NCBI GenBank assembly: GCA_002105175.1
Contig: MCGE01000017.1
Span: forward strand, 372,001 to 436,000
DNA length: 64,000 nt
Direction: 5' to 3'
Source: Absidia repens
Taxonomy: Eukaryota; Mucoromycota; Mucoromycetes; Mucorales; Cunninghamellaceae
Of this stretch, positions 45,587 through 57,167 are shown in pieces. Below the pieces are notes generated by a model that saw only the letters and a list, made by a program, of their open reading frames with translations, was not told the origin of the DNA and did no database searches. The position numbers and the translations under genes were made by a program. How positions within the stretch are numbered: position 1 is the stretch's first letter; every line of letters starts with the position of its first letter.

Positions 45587-47993
45587 ATGCCGTCAGCAGC
45601 CTTGACAACAGCTGAAGACAAGAATCGAGTTCGGAGGGCGTTGCCTACTGCTGTAAGTATAAACCGACGAAAGAAGGAAAATGAAAGAACAACATACCCT
45701 TGCAATCCTTTAAGCTAACAAGCATTTCTTAACTTTTACTTTTATTAAATAGAAAATTTACGCAGCAACCGTCGCAAGATTGTATGTAGCCTACCCGAAT
45801 CCTCACAAATGGGCTTATGCTAATATTTGGGGTGCTGTAACCTTTTTAAAGGACAAGAAGAAACATTCTTTGTATATCCGTATTGTCGACCTTACTGTAA
45901 GCACAATTAAAATATTGTTCGTGAACACGGTACTAATTTTTTTTTTTTTTATCTTAGCAATACAAAGGTGTTATTTGGGAACAAGAGTTGTATGATGGCT
46001 TTGAACTTTGTCAACAAACTCCCTTCTTCTTTACTTTTGCAGCGGACGTAAGTCTTTATTTTTTATATTGCGTGCGGAAATCATAGTTTGTTGGATTCAG
46101 TTGTTAAATACTTCTATATTTTGATTTTACTGTAGGAATACATGGCAGGATTATCCTTTAGCAACGAAGAAGACGCTTCCACCTTCTTCAGCAAAGTTGT
46201 AACTAGAGAAAAGGAGAAGCCAGTGAAGAAGAAAAAAGCCAAAGGTAGATTCTACAGTAATACGAAATAATCGTTGATATTAATCCATTTCATTTTTCCC
46301 ATGTAATGTCACAGAAACTAGCGGAAAAAAACCAGCACGTGGAAAACTAAACAAGACTCAGATTGGCCTGCCATCCGAATTCAGGTAAAGTTTAAGGAAG
46401 AACTAACTTGGCAGAAAAATAAATAACCGTTACTAACAATTTAATCTATTTTGTTTTATATTTAGACATCTTGGACATATTGGTTATACTCCCGAAAAAG
46501 GGTTTAGTGTGCAAAATACAGACTCTGAATGGAATGGATTATTTGACGAACTTCAATCACTTGGTATCTCAGCAAGCGAAATCAACGAAAACCAAGACTT
46601 CATCAAGGACTTTGTCAATCAACGAGGTGGGCCACCCATACCACCAGCCCCGCCAGCCCGACCATCATCTGCAGCGAAAAAATCTCGACCCCCTCCTCCA
46701 CCTCCTGCAAGACGAGCCGCACCTCCCCCTCCTCCAGTTGGTGGTAAGTGGCCTTAAAAAAGATATAAACTGTTAAGGTCATTAACTCATCATTTATTCT
46801 CTTATTTAGGACGTCGACCTCCTCCTCCACCTCCTCCACCAGCATCTTCTCGAAGAAATGTGCCCGCACCACCACCACCCCCTGTTAGGCCAGCAGCACA
46901 CCAACATATTGCACCTCCAAGAGCAACACTACCACCTCCTCCACCACCAGTTGTAACAACACCAGTTAATCAACAACACGCCTACGAGGACTCAACACTG
47001 ACGCCTGATTCACGTTCGTCAACAGAATACTACATGCAGCAATCATCGCCAGTAACTCCTCAACGACCCGTCTTGCCCCCACCTAGCATACCTTCCCAAA
47101 CACCAATGGAAGCAGCTAATGATGATCAAGATCAGTATCAAGCTCAAAAATCCAACAATCCTTACCGTGTGTCATCATCGATTTCTGCCACACCACCCAT
47201 TCCACCTCCCGCACCGCCTGTTATAACGCATACAGCTCCTACACATACAACCCCACCACCACCACCACCACCACCACCAGCAACTTCTGCTTCGATGGAT
47301 AGTTTTGATGATGCCTATGATAATGACACGAGAGCCTCATCACCCGAATTCTTTGATGCTTCAGAAGCTCCCCCTCCTCCTCCCCCTCCTCCATTGCCAG
47401 GTCGCGATAGAAGAGGTGCCCCACCCCCACCCCCACTACCTGGAAGAAACAATCGCGGTCCCCCACCCCCACCCCCACCTACTGCGTCAAGACCGGCTCA
47501 ACCAAAACGACCATCGGTAGCACCACCTCCACCCCCAACGCCTCCCGTTGCAATTGGATCTCCTGCTCCCCCTCCTCCCCCTCCTCCTCCTCCATTTGTT
47601 GCGACTGGATCGCCATCCGCTCCCCCACCTCCGCCCCCACCCCCACCACCTGGAAACAATTTACCACCACCATCATCACCTAGTAGCACATCAGATTCGC
47701 CTGCACCTGGACGTGGCGCTCTACTGGACTCTATTCGCTCGGCAGGTGGCATTGGCTCATTGAAGAAAACACCGAAGGAAGCCCAGCGTGATCGTAGCGG
47801 ACCTTCGTCGACATCATCTATGGCGGCAGGAGCTGGCGCTGGTGCTGCCGCAGGCGCCACTGGTGCTCAAGGAGGTGGTGACGATTTGACATCAAGTCTC
47901 TTTACGGCGTTACAAAACCGCAAGAAATCTGTGCTGGCTGATGACGATGATGATTTGGAAGATGAAGATAGCGATGGAAGCGAATGGGAATAA
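45587..47993 (+). CDS. WASP / Las17 actin nucleation-promoting factor
   Basis: Activates Arp2/3 for actin assembly at endocytic sites. Seven exons: 45587-45652, 45753-45896, 45958-46047, 46136-46244, 46315-46384, 46466-46743, 46810-47993; 646 aa. WH1 domain (KIYAATVARLYVAYPNPHKW, LDT-like IVDLTQYKGVIWEQELYDGF, FFFTFAADEYMAGLSF), a basic stretch, then a CRIB/GBD-like motif IGLPSEFRHLGHIGYTPEKG. The CRIB motif is typical of WASP/N-WASP and is not found in S. cerevisiae Las17. A ~370-residue proline-rich region follows (P5-P9 runs encoded by CCT/CCA repeats). WH2 is GRGALLDSIRSAGGIGSLKK (553-572), then an Ala/Gly linker, a central helix LTSSLFTALQNRKKSV, and an acidic end DDDDDLEDEDSDGSEWE with the Arp2/3-contacting Trp. 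Complete VCA module. Confidence 0.95.
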
Positions 47994-48619
47994 AGTATTT
48001 GTGTTTAGTATAGATCTCTCCTTCTTTTTATGTCAGTCTACTGTCTTCCCCCCCCCCCCCCTCTGTCTCTATCACTTTTTGTTTAATGATTCCCATCTTA
48101 TTTATTTCTTTATCATTATTTTTTTTATTGTACAATCAAATAATAAACGTGTTTTCTCCCTTTGTTTTTTTGACGAAAGAGAAATTGACCAATTAACTTG
48201 AAATAATGGTTTTGATGATGTTTTGAATAAACTGTGTCTGATGTGATCTTAAATACTAAATTCAGGAACCTCTTTTATTATTATTATCATGATATTTATC
48301 ATAGACTGACTCTGCTTCATCGGCAAGAATTTAAAAATCCGAAATTGCCCATCATGCCATTCCCTATCATGCTGGCTATAGTGCTAGAATTCAGGCTCCC
48401 CATCTAAAAAACCCCATCAGCTTCCAAATCCAAACATACACACACGCAAAGCATACGCAAAACATACATACATACCCTGATCATCAAATTCAGATTCGTA
48501 CACCACTAGTCCAAAATAGAAAAAAAGACAATATTATATGATAATAAATACTATGATTTTTTATTTGAGTCAAAAATATACAACATCTAAATAAACTATT
48601 ATACAGCCAAATTAAACTA
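47994..48619. other. Convergent intergenic region (WASP / carbonic anhydrase)
   Basis: 626 bp of 3' flanks. A C-run at 48050-48061, AATAAA at 48141-48146 and AATAAAC near 48226 are likely WASP poly(A) signals; TTTATT words near 48277 and 48560 could serve the minus-strand gene. No gene is seen. Confidence 0.5.
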
Positions 48620-50067
48620 CTACATTTTATAAATGTTTTCCAGATCACTTGCACAACTGGCCTTGAAGTCCAATTTTCGAGCCATTCTAAAAAAATAGAT
48701 ACGGTTGTCAGTACAGGTTCATTTTAAACTCTTTGACGAGAAATCACGATATGTATCTTCTTACCCATCAGCAATATCATGGACCCAAGCATGAACTGTC
48801 AATTTTTGCCCACGTTTCCAAGCATCTTGCACGATAGTAGAATAGCACACATTTTGAGCCGAATGAATGGCATTGTGCTCAACAAGTCGTCGCATCCGTT
48901 GGGTTTCACCTTCTTCTTTGTTGATATCGTCTTCATACACTATGTCATGAATAAGAATGCGAATAAGGTTAATAAAGGAATTAGTTAGTTTTTGATCTAT
49001 AGATATCCCATCCCTACTTACGTCTATATACATCCTTAATATTCCGGAGCCAATTGTCAATCAATCCGACTTGCTGCTTGCCATAAGCAGCTGCAACACC
49101 ACCACAGTTGTAGTGACCTATCAGACGACAGCACCCCCCCAAAAAAAACATGAAAGTGAGATACGTGTAATAGTTTCCTACAAGATCAAAACAGAATGGA
49201 CTTACCACATACAATCACATGTTGTATCTTCAGGACTTCAATCGAGTATTGTAAAACAGATAAGCAGCTCATGTCAGTATGGGTGACCACATTGGCAATA
49301 TTGCGATGGACAAAAACTTCCCCAGGACCTAATTGTAATACTTGGTTGGGTGGTACCCTTGAATCGGAGCAACCTAATAATCATTTAAAAATCCCGCACG
49401 TCCCGCCCAAAAAAGGATCATCGTGAGTCATTTCATTTCTCTTATCCATGATCAACCAAAACGTCCCCGTACCTCTTCCTCCCCCCCCCTCCCTTGGGCT
49501 GTCACTTTTTTGTTATCCCTCCACCTCTTTCCTGTTTTATTTCTTCAACTTACCAATCCATAAAATCTTGGGTTTCTGTTGCAAAGCAATTGTTTTAAAG
49601 AATTCCGGGTCTTCTTCTACCACGGCTGCCGCCCATTGTCGATTGTTTTCCAATAGCCCATCTAACGCAGAGTCGGTTGGATCAAATTTGTTTCGTTGCA
49701 CTGCCGATGTACCACAGCCACAGGTTGCCTTGAGTTTTTCGTTACTTGGATCCGCAGACAAGGGCTGGACGAATTTGCGAAACTTGCTGTTAAATGCTTG
49801 GTTTTTCTTGTCGTTGGTATTTTCATTGTTGGGATCAATATGCTTGTTACTGGTAAAGACATTCGAAGAAGATTTGTCACCACCACCTTGGTCATTTCCA
49901 CGATGGAGAAGACTTGTCATTGCAAAAGTCCGTCTCTTTTGAGTTGCCGCTGCCGTCATATTCTTTTTCCATTCAGTAGTTGCCACTGAGGAGAATCGAG
50001 CCACAGTCACGGTAGAGTTCATAAAAGATGGAACTCTACGACTAAGATTATTGATAAGGAGAGCCAT
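48620..50067 (-). CDS. Beta-carbonic anhydrase with long N-terminal extension
   Basis: Interconverts CO2 and bicarbonate. Five exons: 50067-49554, 49373-49206, 49117-49022, 48939-48765, 48686-48620; 339 aa. Zinc ligands and catalytic pair: CSDSRVP (C173, D175, R177), then HYNCGG (H229, C232). Supporting motifs: [20 protein letters not shown] and [20 protein letters not shown]. About 170 residues precede the CSDSR motif, much longer than the usual 40-100. They comprise an Arg/Ser-rich mitochondrial-type presequence ([20 protein letters not shown]), a Gly/Ser/Asn linker and a CGCG-containing segment ([16 protein letters not shown]). The start at 50067 was chosen because the presequence begins there and no in-frame ATG lies close upstream. 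Family certain; mitochondrial location is inference. Confidence 0.95.
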
Positions 50068-50297
50068 TAGCCTTATAGAAAAACGAAAATAGGAAAGAAA
50101 AGGAAAGAAAACAAAAAAAAAAAATAGGGCTACCAGATTTTTTTATTTTTTTAGATATATTTTGAAAGGCAGCCACTGCCGAAATTAAATCCATCAAGCC
50201 CGTGGGAACAAAAAAAAAGGGGGGAGGGGCGGATACTTGTGATCGGAGATTTCGTTGATCATCTTTCGTCCACATTCTTAGAAAAAAAAAAAGCAAA

Positions 50298-50822
50298 TCA
50301 TGCAGATGTACGCCTTGATTTCTCGATTTCTTCATTTGCCTCATCCTTACGTTGCAATCCTTTGGCTTCCATTTCTGGGTCTCCAGAAACATGACCAAGA
50401 ACTTTGCCCATATATCCCATCCACTTGTTGTATTCACCATGTAATCGACTAGGAGCACCTTGTTCTGTCATTGTATTGGCTTGTTCCGATATTTGTGTTG
50501 CCCACTCTTCCCACTCTTGGCCACGGTGCTCTAAATCACTGGCCCCCATCACATTCCCAAGCTTGCTTTGGGCTGCACCGGCTCCTCGGTAAACCGCACT
50601 TTTGCATTTCATCCATATTGGATCCTCAACACTCCTTATATTGGACGCTTGTTGTTCATCTTGTAATGGTACATTTTGTTGTTGTGGCACTGGAGGGAAT
50701 GATGAAGTTGTTGCTGGAAGTGGAGGTGGAGGTGGAGGTGCCTGGGATGTCATGGAAACCTCTGTGTCATGAGACTGGTGGTGACTTTGATTGTTACTGG
50801 GGAATTCTGGCTGTGGTACCAT
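50298..50822 (-). CDS. CsbD-like domain protein (stress-associated, fungal type)
   Basis: Single exon, 174 aa from the ATG at 50822. The N-terminal ~85 residues are Pro/Gln/Ser-rich with P7. The C-terminal half has two CsbD-like repeats: YRGAGAAQSKLGNVMGASDL (EHRGQ) and YNKWMGYMGKVLGHVSGDPE (MEAKGLQRKDEANEE). Bacterial CsbD is a sigma-B stress protein of unknown function. Fungal relatives are small, soluble and likewise uncharacterised. The frame is open upstream to 50984, but that part encodes an unrelated hydrophobic stretch, so I prefer 50822. It lies 230 bp upstream of the carbonic anhydrase on the same strand. Confidence 0.8.
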   Translation of the reverse strand: MVPQPEFPSNNQSHHQSHDTEVSMTSQAPPPPPPLPATTSSFPPVPQQQNVPLQDEQQASNIRSVEDPIWMKCKSAVYRGAGAAQSKLGNVMGASDLEHRGQEWEEWATQISEQANTMTEQGAPSRLHGEYNKWMGYMGKVLGHVSGDPEMEAKGLQRKDEANEEIEKSRRTSA

Positions 50823-51179
50823 ACTGGAATATATGAAAGGAAAGAGAAGGGAAAAAACAAACATAATTAAAACAGCAGTCTCGTTAAAAACTGATGAAAC
50901 AAAAAAACAAACCATGGGCATTGTTTCAAATCCTAGTGCCTCAATGAAACAGCGTGAAAATGTTTTTTCTACAATGTGAGTCACAATGGGGTGAGCCGAT
51001 GAGTGAAAGATATAATAAAAAGATGTATAGGCAAAATCCTTACATTTTGTATTTGTGATTTGGGACCACCATTAGACCAGCCTTTATCACAAGGATAGTG
51101 CTATTAAACATTTTTTTAGTTTAACTTGTCAAAGTTTTTACACTCCGAATAATTATTTTTGATCTTTTCCCTTTTTCCT

Positions 51180-52000
51180 CTTTCTTTCCCCCTCCCTTTT
51201 TTTTTTTCTCATTAAAGCTTCGGTGAAGTGCTGATGATCCTGGATCAGGATTAGAACTTGAATCAGGGGCATTTTTAATAATGCACTACAAATACCATGG
51301 GGAAACCCTTTCATTTTGGATTTGTGATTTCAAAACTCCATCAAATTAGACTCGCTTTAGTATCACGGAGCCATCAATAGTTTAGTTTGGTATTGGTTTG
51401 TCGTAGTTTGAGTTTACATTTAAATAAAATATGTCTTGTTTCTTTTTATCATTAGTCTCTCTGTCATACTTTTACATTGTTTGTCTCCTCATCGACACCA
51501 CAAGATGTGGGTGGAGAAAAAAAAAAGATATGGGTGCATGAATCGGGGTTTGAAGTATATATTGTGGAATGACTGCATAAGGCGTAAGCGAACTCGGCGA
51601 AAATTATCAAAGGTATGTTAGAAGGTTCTCGTTAAGAAAAAGTAGAAAAAGATAAGGATTTGGTTGGAAGAAAAAAGAAATAGTGGAATGGGATTGAGTC
51701 GAAAGTCGGGTAAACAATGACCAGAGTAAGCCTCATGTACCTCAGATGGTCAGTCTATGCATAATACTATTCAATAAAATGTATCGTTCTTTTTTCTTAC
51801 CATTATTCTCTGGCATCTTCTATATAGATCCATTTTCACAATTACCCCCCGTTAGTTGGTTAATGTTAATTATCTCATAATGTCCACGCTTCAATAAAAT
51901 ATGTCTTCTGTTCTACCCAATTATGAACATGTATTCTTTTATCATCAAAATTGTATTTGTATAAAAGCTTATCAGATATATTATAGCAGGGGAAAGTAAT
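51180..52000 (+). repeat. Dispersed repeat family, copy F (subfamily 2)
   Basis: Pyrimidine tract, CATTAAAGCTTCGGTGAAG, GATCCTGGATCAGGATTAGA, GGGGCATTTTTAATAATGCA, then the core GGGGAAACCCTTTCATTTTG (51299). This is followed by TAAATAAAATATGTC (51419), TTCAATAAAATGTATCG (51771) and TTCAATAAAATATGTC (51891), about 110 bp apart for the last two. The leader matches copy B rather than A/H/J. Confidence 0.75.
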
Positions 52001-52079
52001 ATAAAAAGCGAGTAAATGGAATCAGTTTCAGGTATTACTTATTTACAGTAATTGTCTTCTTTACGTATTTGAATGCAAG

Positions 52080-52640
52080 GGAAAATTTGGACTTTATAAA
52101 CGTAATATTCTCCATATCAGCAAGCCTAGATTGATTTACAGGATTTTCAGCGTAGTCATACACAAGTTTGAAACAGGTGAAAAATACTTTATAGCTATAG
52201 CTACACACAGAACCCGATTTGGGTTCAGTTATAATATTAATCCAACAAAAATATGACCATTTTTGATAGCAAGTGATCTAAGACTGTCAAGCAGTTCTTA
52301 GGACACGGGATAAAAATCCATGGCGAGTGGATAGAGAGCTAGTTTTTGGTAGGACACTCATAAAGCATCTACAGTATCGACATTTCTCACCATCCGATGG
52401 GTCAGAAGATAATTAATAAAAAGATGTACTTTATTGGGGCATATTGAAAGATACTAACACTTAAGGCGAGGGGAGTCATTGTAACAAGGAAATGAAATAG
52501 GAGGAACCACTGGAGGAAAAGGATGAGCGGGACGAATATGTGGTCTGAAGAGTATTCAACTCCAATTTATAAACGGAAGATTGTAAAAAGGTATCTAATA
52601 TACTGTGCAGTGACTGACAAACTATACTACGGTGATTGGG
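52080..52640 (-). repeat. Dispersed repeat family, headless fragment G
   Basis: Matches the distal part of copy E in the same orientation. Shared plus-strand phrases: GGTCAGAAGATAATTAATAA with GGTCAGATAATGGTCAATTA, TTTATTGGGGCATATTGAAA with TTTATTGAAGCATATCGGTA, and TTTTTGGTAGGACACTCA with TGCTTGGTAGGATATTCA. It lacks the core and head, probably truncated near copy H. Confidence 0.65.
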
Positions 52641-52884
52641 TTAACTAAATGTGGGCAAATTGCTTTATTTCTCTGCCAAGGGTTTCGGGAGAAGAAAAAA
52701 ACCATGCTGTTGATGTTGAATTGTTGTTGTTACTGTCATGAAAAGAGTACCGTTTTTTTTTTTTAAATCAAGTTTCAATGTGTTGAATGTTGTAAAATAT
52801 AAGACTAGCAATAAAAAGGCTGTACCCATTTTTACGTCCACCCAATAAAAAAAACGCTCACCAATCCTCAGAGACTAAAAAATG

Positions 52885-54022
52885 ATACTTTCAAATCCCG
52901 TCCGCATGATATTTATTTACTCTCATTTTTCATTTTCATTTTTCCCTTCTTCTTTTTTTCTTCATCATTCAACTTTTTTGAGGTCGTGTTGGACTTAGAT
53001 TAGTGTCAGGACTAGTTTAGAAGCGTTTTCAGATCAGGGATTACAACATGCATTGGGAAACCCTTTCATTTTGGATCTAGGATTCGGAACCACCATTAGT
53101 TGGCTTTTCGAAGCCATCATCAGTTTAGTTTAGTATTAGTTTGTTCCTATTTTGTATATATATCTGAATAAAATATGTCTCTTTTTACATACTTCATGAA
53201 AAACTGTCCCATTAGTCTCTTCATGTGTTGTGTAATAGATCCCTTTTGATTAGTGTTGATCAATGTTGTGCTTCCACGAAAAAACGTTCCACTAGTTTTT
53301 GTCATGTGTTGTGTAATAGATTCCTTTTTTACTACCCTCTCGCCTTTTGATTAGTATTGACCAATGTTGTGCTTCAATAAAACATACCCATTTAGCATCC
53401 CTCTTCCTTCTTACATTAAATCCTTTCTTATAATGAACTTTTCCTCTTTAGTTTAGTACATACCACTATGTTTAAATAAAACCTATATTTTCTACTATCC
53501 TCCCAGCCACCGCACAGTGAGAGATGGCACTATTGTAGTTGTTTTTTGAGTACCTTAATAAACACCTGCTTTTTAGCTCACCCACAGGAACTGGTTGACA
53601 GTTCTTAAGTCACATTTTATTAAAAACGATCTTATTTCTGCACGACCAATCATATACAGAAACCTAGTTGTGTTGTATCTGCGACTAGCGCTATAGAGCA
53701 CCGTTCCCTCGTTTTCGAGTTTGCTTCATGACTACTTGCTCTTCCGCTCTGAGAGGCTCAGGGACAAGACAACAGCTCTACGCCACGTAACGTAATACGT
53801 GGTTTTGTTACTACTCTATTATTGATAAATCTGTGCCATCATTGGACTGGATATACTTTACGTATCCAGTGCACTATTTTTATATATTTATTTGTATGGT
53901 ATTTAGTAGTAAAAAAAATTCGAAGAACTGAGAAGAAGCTGGGAGCAAGGGACTGCCCATCAAAGTGCAAAATGGACTGGGACGTCTAATCCCATCTCAT
54001 CAAAATCCTTACTTCAATAACT
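52885..54022 (+). repeat. Dispersed repeat family, near-complete copy H
   Basis: About 1.14 kb. Head TTTCAAATCCCGTCCGCATG (52889), C/T tract, TCATTCAACTTTTTTGAGG (52963), GTGTCAGGACTAGTTTAGAA, core GGGAAACCCTTTCATTTTGG (53055), TGAATAAAATATGTCTC (53165), and two clear internal modules at 53222-53274 and 53303-53375, each containing CATGTGTTGTGTAATAGAT and a GTATTGACCAATGTTGTGC-like word. Then TTCAATAAAACATACCC (53373), GACAGTTCTTAAGTCAC, and the tail GTCTAATCCCATCTCATC (53978). The best copy for defining internal structure. Confidence 0.85.
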
Positions 54023-54027
54023 AGTTC

Positions 54028-54075
<48 letters not shown>

Positions 54076-54932
54076 AACTGTTCAAGTCCCGCAATTTTTA
54101 ATTCGGAAGAGCAAAGTGGGGTAGTTCCCTAGTCGTGCTCACTGTGAAGATCGTGACCTGAATTACGTACAATACAACATTGTTTATCCGCAATAACTGT
54201 CTACGGCGATAGTTGAAGTGCGCCGGAAATTCTGAAAGGAATGCGCCTGTTAAATCGCAAGGTCCAAAGTGAACGTGGAGTTGCAAATGCAGGGTAATCG
54301 TAAAGAGCGTCGCTGGTTGAACCCAACATAGATTTAACCGCTAGATGAGTTTAGGCGGGTTATTTGTCCACATGACTCGCAAGTGAAAATAAGATGTTCA
54401 AATATTAGAAATATTTGAATTTGGGGCGAGCCGGGGTGCATTTCGACTGAATACTTCGCTTCGCTGACCTTTGAGTTTTCATACTGTAGCAGGAAAAAGA
54501 AAATGTGTATTCAATCAGCGACCGAGAAAAAAAAGAACACAAGTCACCACCAAATCATATTGGAGGAAAATAGCTGAATGTAATCTTCTCGACGTCAGCA
54601 AACAAAGAAATACAGCGGTTTTTTTTCCCATTTCCATTACTCTCTTCTTTTCAGCAACGATGTCACAAAAACACTCATGTGAATTGCTTTTATTTTTGTT
54701 TTCTGTGATATCAAGTGAAAAAATAACCATACAGAATCGTCTTTTTTTTTTTTGGAGAACAGCATGAATTATCGATCGTAACCCTGGTTTTTTGCCATAG
54801 GCAAGAAAAAAAGATTTTAAATCCCCGCGTTGGGCAAAAAAAATTTTGTCAGGTATATTTGTTTTTCTTTTCTCCCCTCTCTTTTACACTCCTTTTTTTT
54901 TTTTTTTTTTTACTCTTTTACCTTACTTCGAA

Positions 54933-56805
<1,873 letters not shown>

Positions 56806-57167
56806 ATTAGTTGATTTTTTGTTTAGTATATTTCCTGCTCCCCCCGCCCTCCCATATTGTGTTTTTATTTATTTGATTCTCTTTATACTCCCCCCCCCTC
56901 TCTCTCTTTCCTACCCATGTCATCTTATTTCTTCTACCATCATCCATTATGAATTGGTGATTGCATTTTCATTTTATTCCTTGAAATAAAAAAATAGTCA
57001 TTATAGTCTTATTGTTACAAATAGAAAAATAATATCTTATGTCATTGTGTATATGTGTATTTTTTTTTTTGTTATTGTTCCTGTCATATGTCTTTCTTTT
57101 TATTTTTATCTTATTATTTATTTACTTTAGGATATGGAAAAGAAGTACTACTACAAATTCACAAAGG
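56806..57167. other. Convergent intergenic region
   Basis: 362 bp of 3' flank between ATP2 (plus) and the 394-aa gene (minus). Pyrimidine-rich just after the ATP2 stop, with AATAAA at 56985-56990 as the likely ATP2 poly(A) signal. No gene is seen. Confidence 0.5.

Larger units (their letters stand above)
50823..54932. other. Longest gene-free stretch: three repeat copies and an orphan segment
   Basis: 4.1 kb. Repeat copies F (plus, 51180-52000), G (minus fragment, 52080-52640) and H (plus, 52885-54022) lie nearly back to back. A T41 run (54033-54073) follows H. 54074-54480 is a comparatively GC-rich, non-repetitive segment without a recognised gene. The ATP synthase beta promoter has a T-run at 54893-54911. 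The minus frame at 54098-54286 and plus frame at 54471-54767 show no family features. Confidence 0.55.

Noticed and set aside
46615..47860. Several long minus- and plus-strand frames overlapping WASP (Gly-rich, Val/Glu-rich)
   Set aside because: Low-complexity shadows of the proline-coding CCT/CCA repeats.
54023..54073. T41 run directly after repeat copy H as a retroposon poly(A) tail
   Set aside because: In the element's own orientation the run is poly-T, not poly-A, and other copies lack it; T/A runs are common throughout the window.
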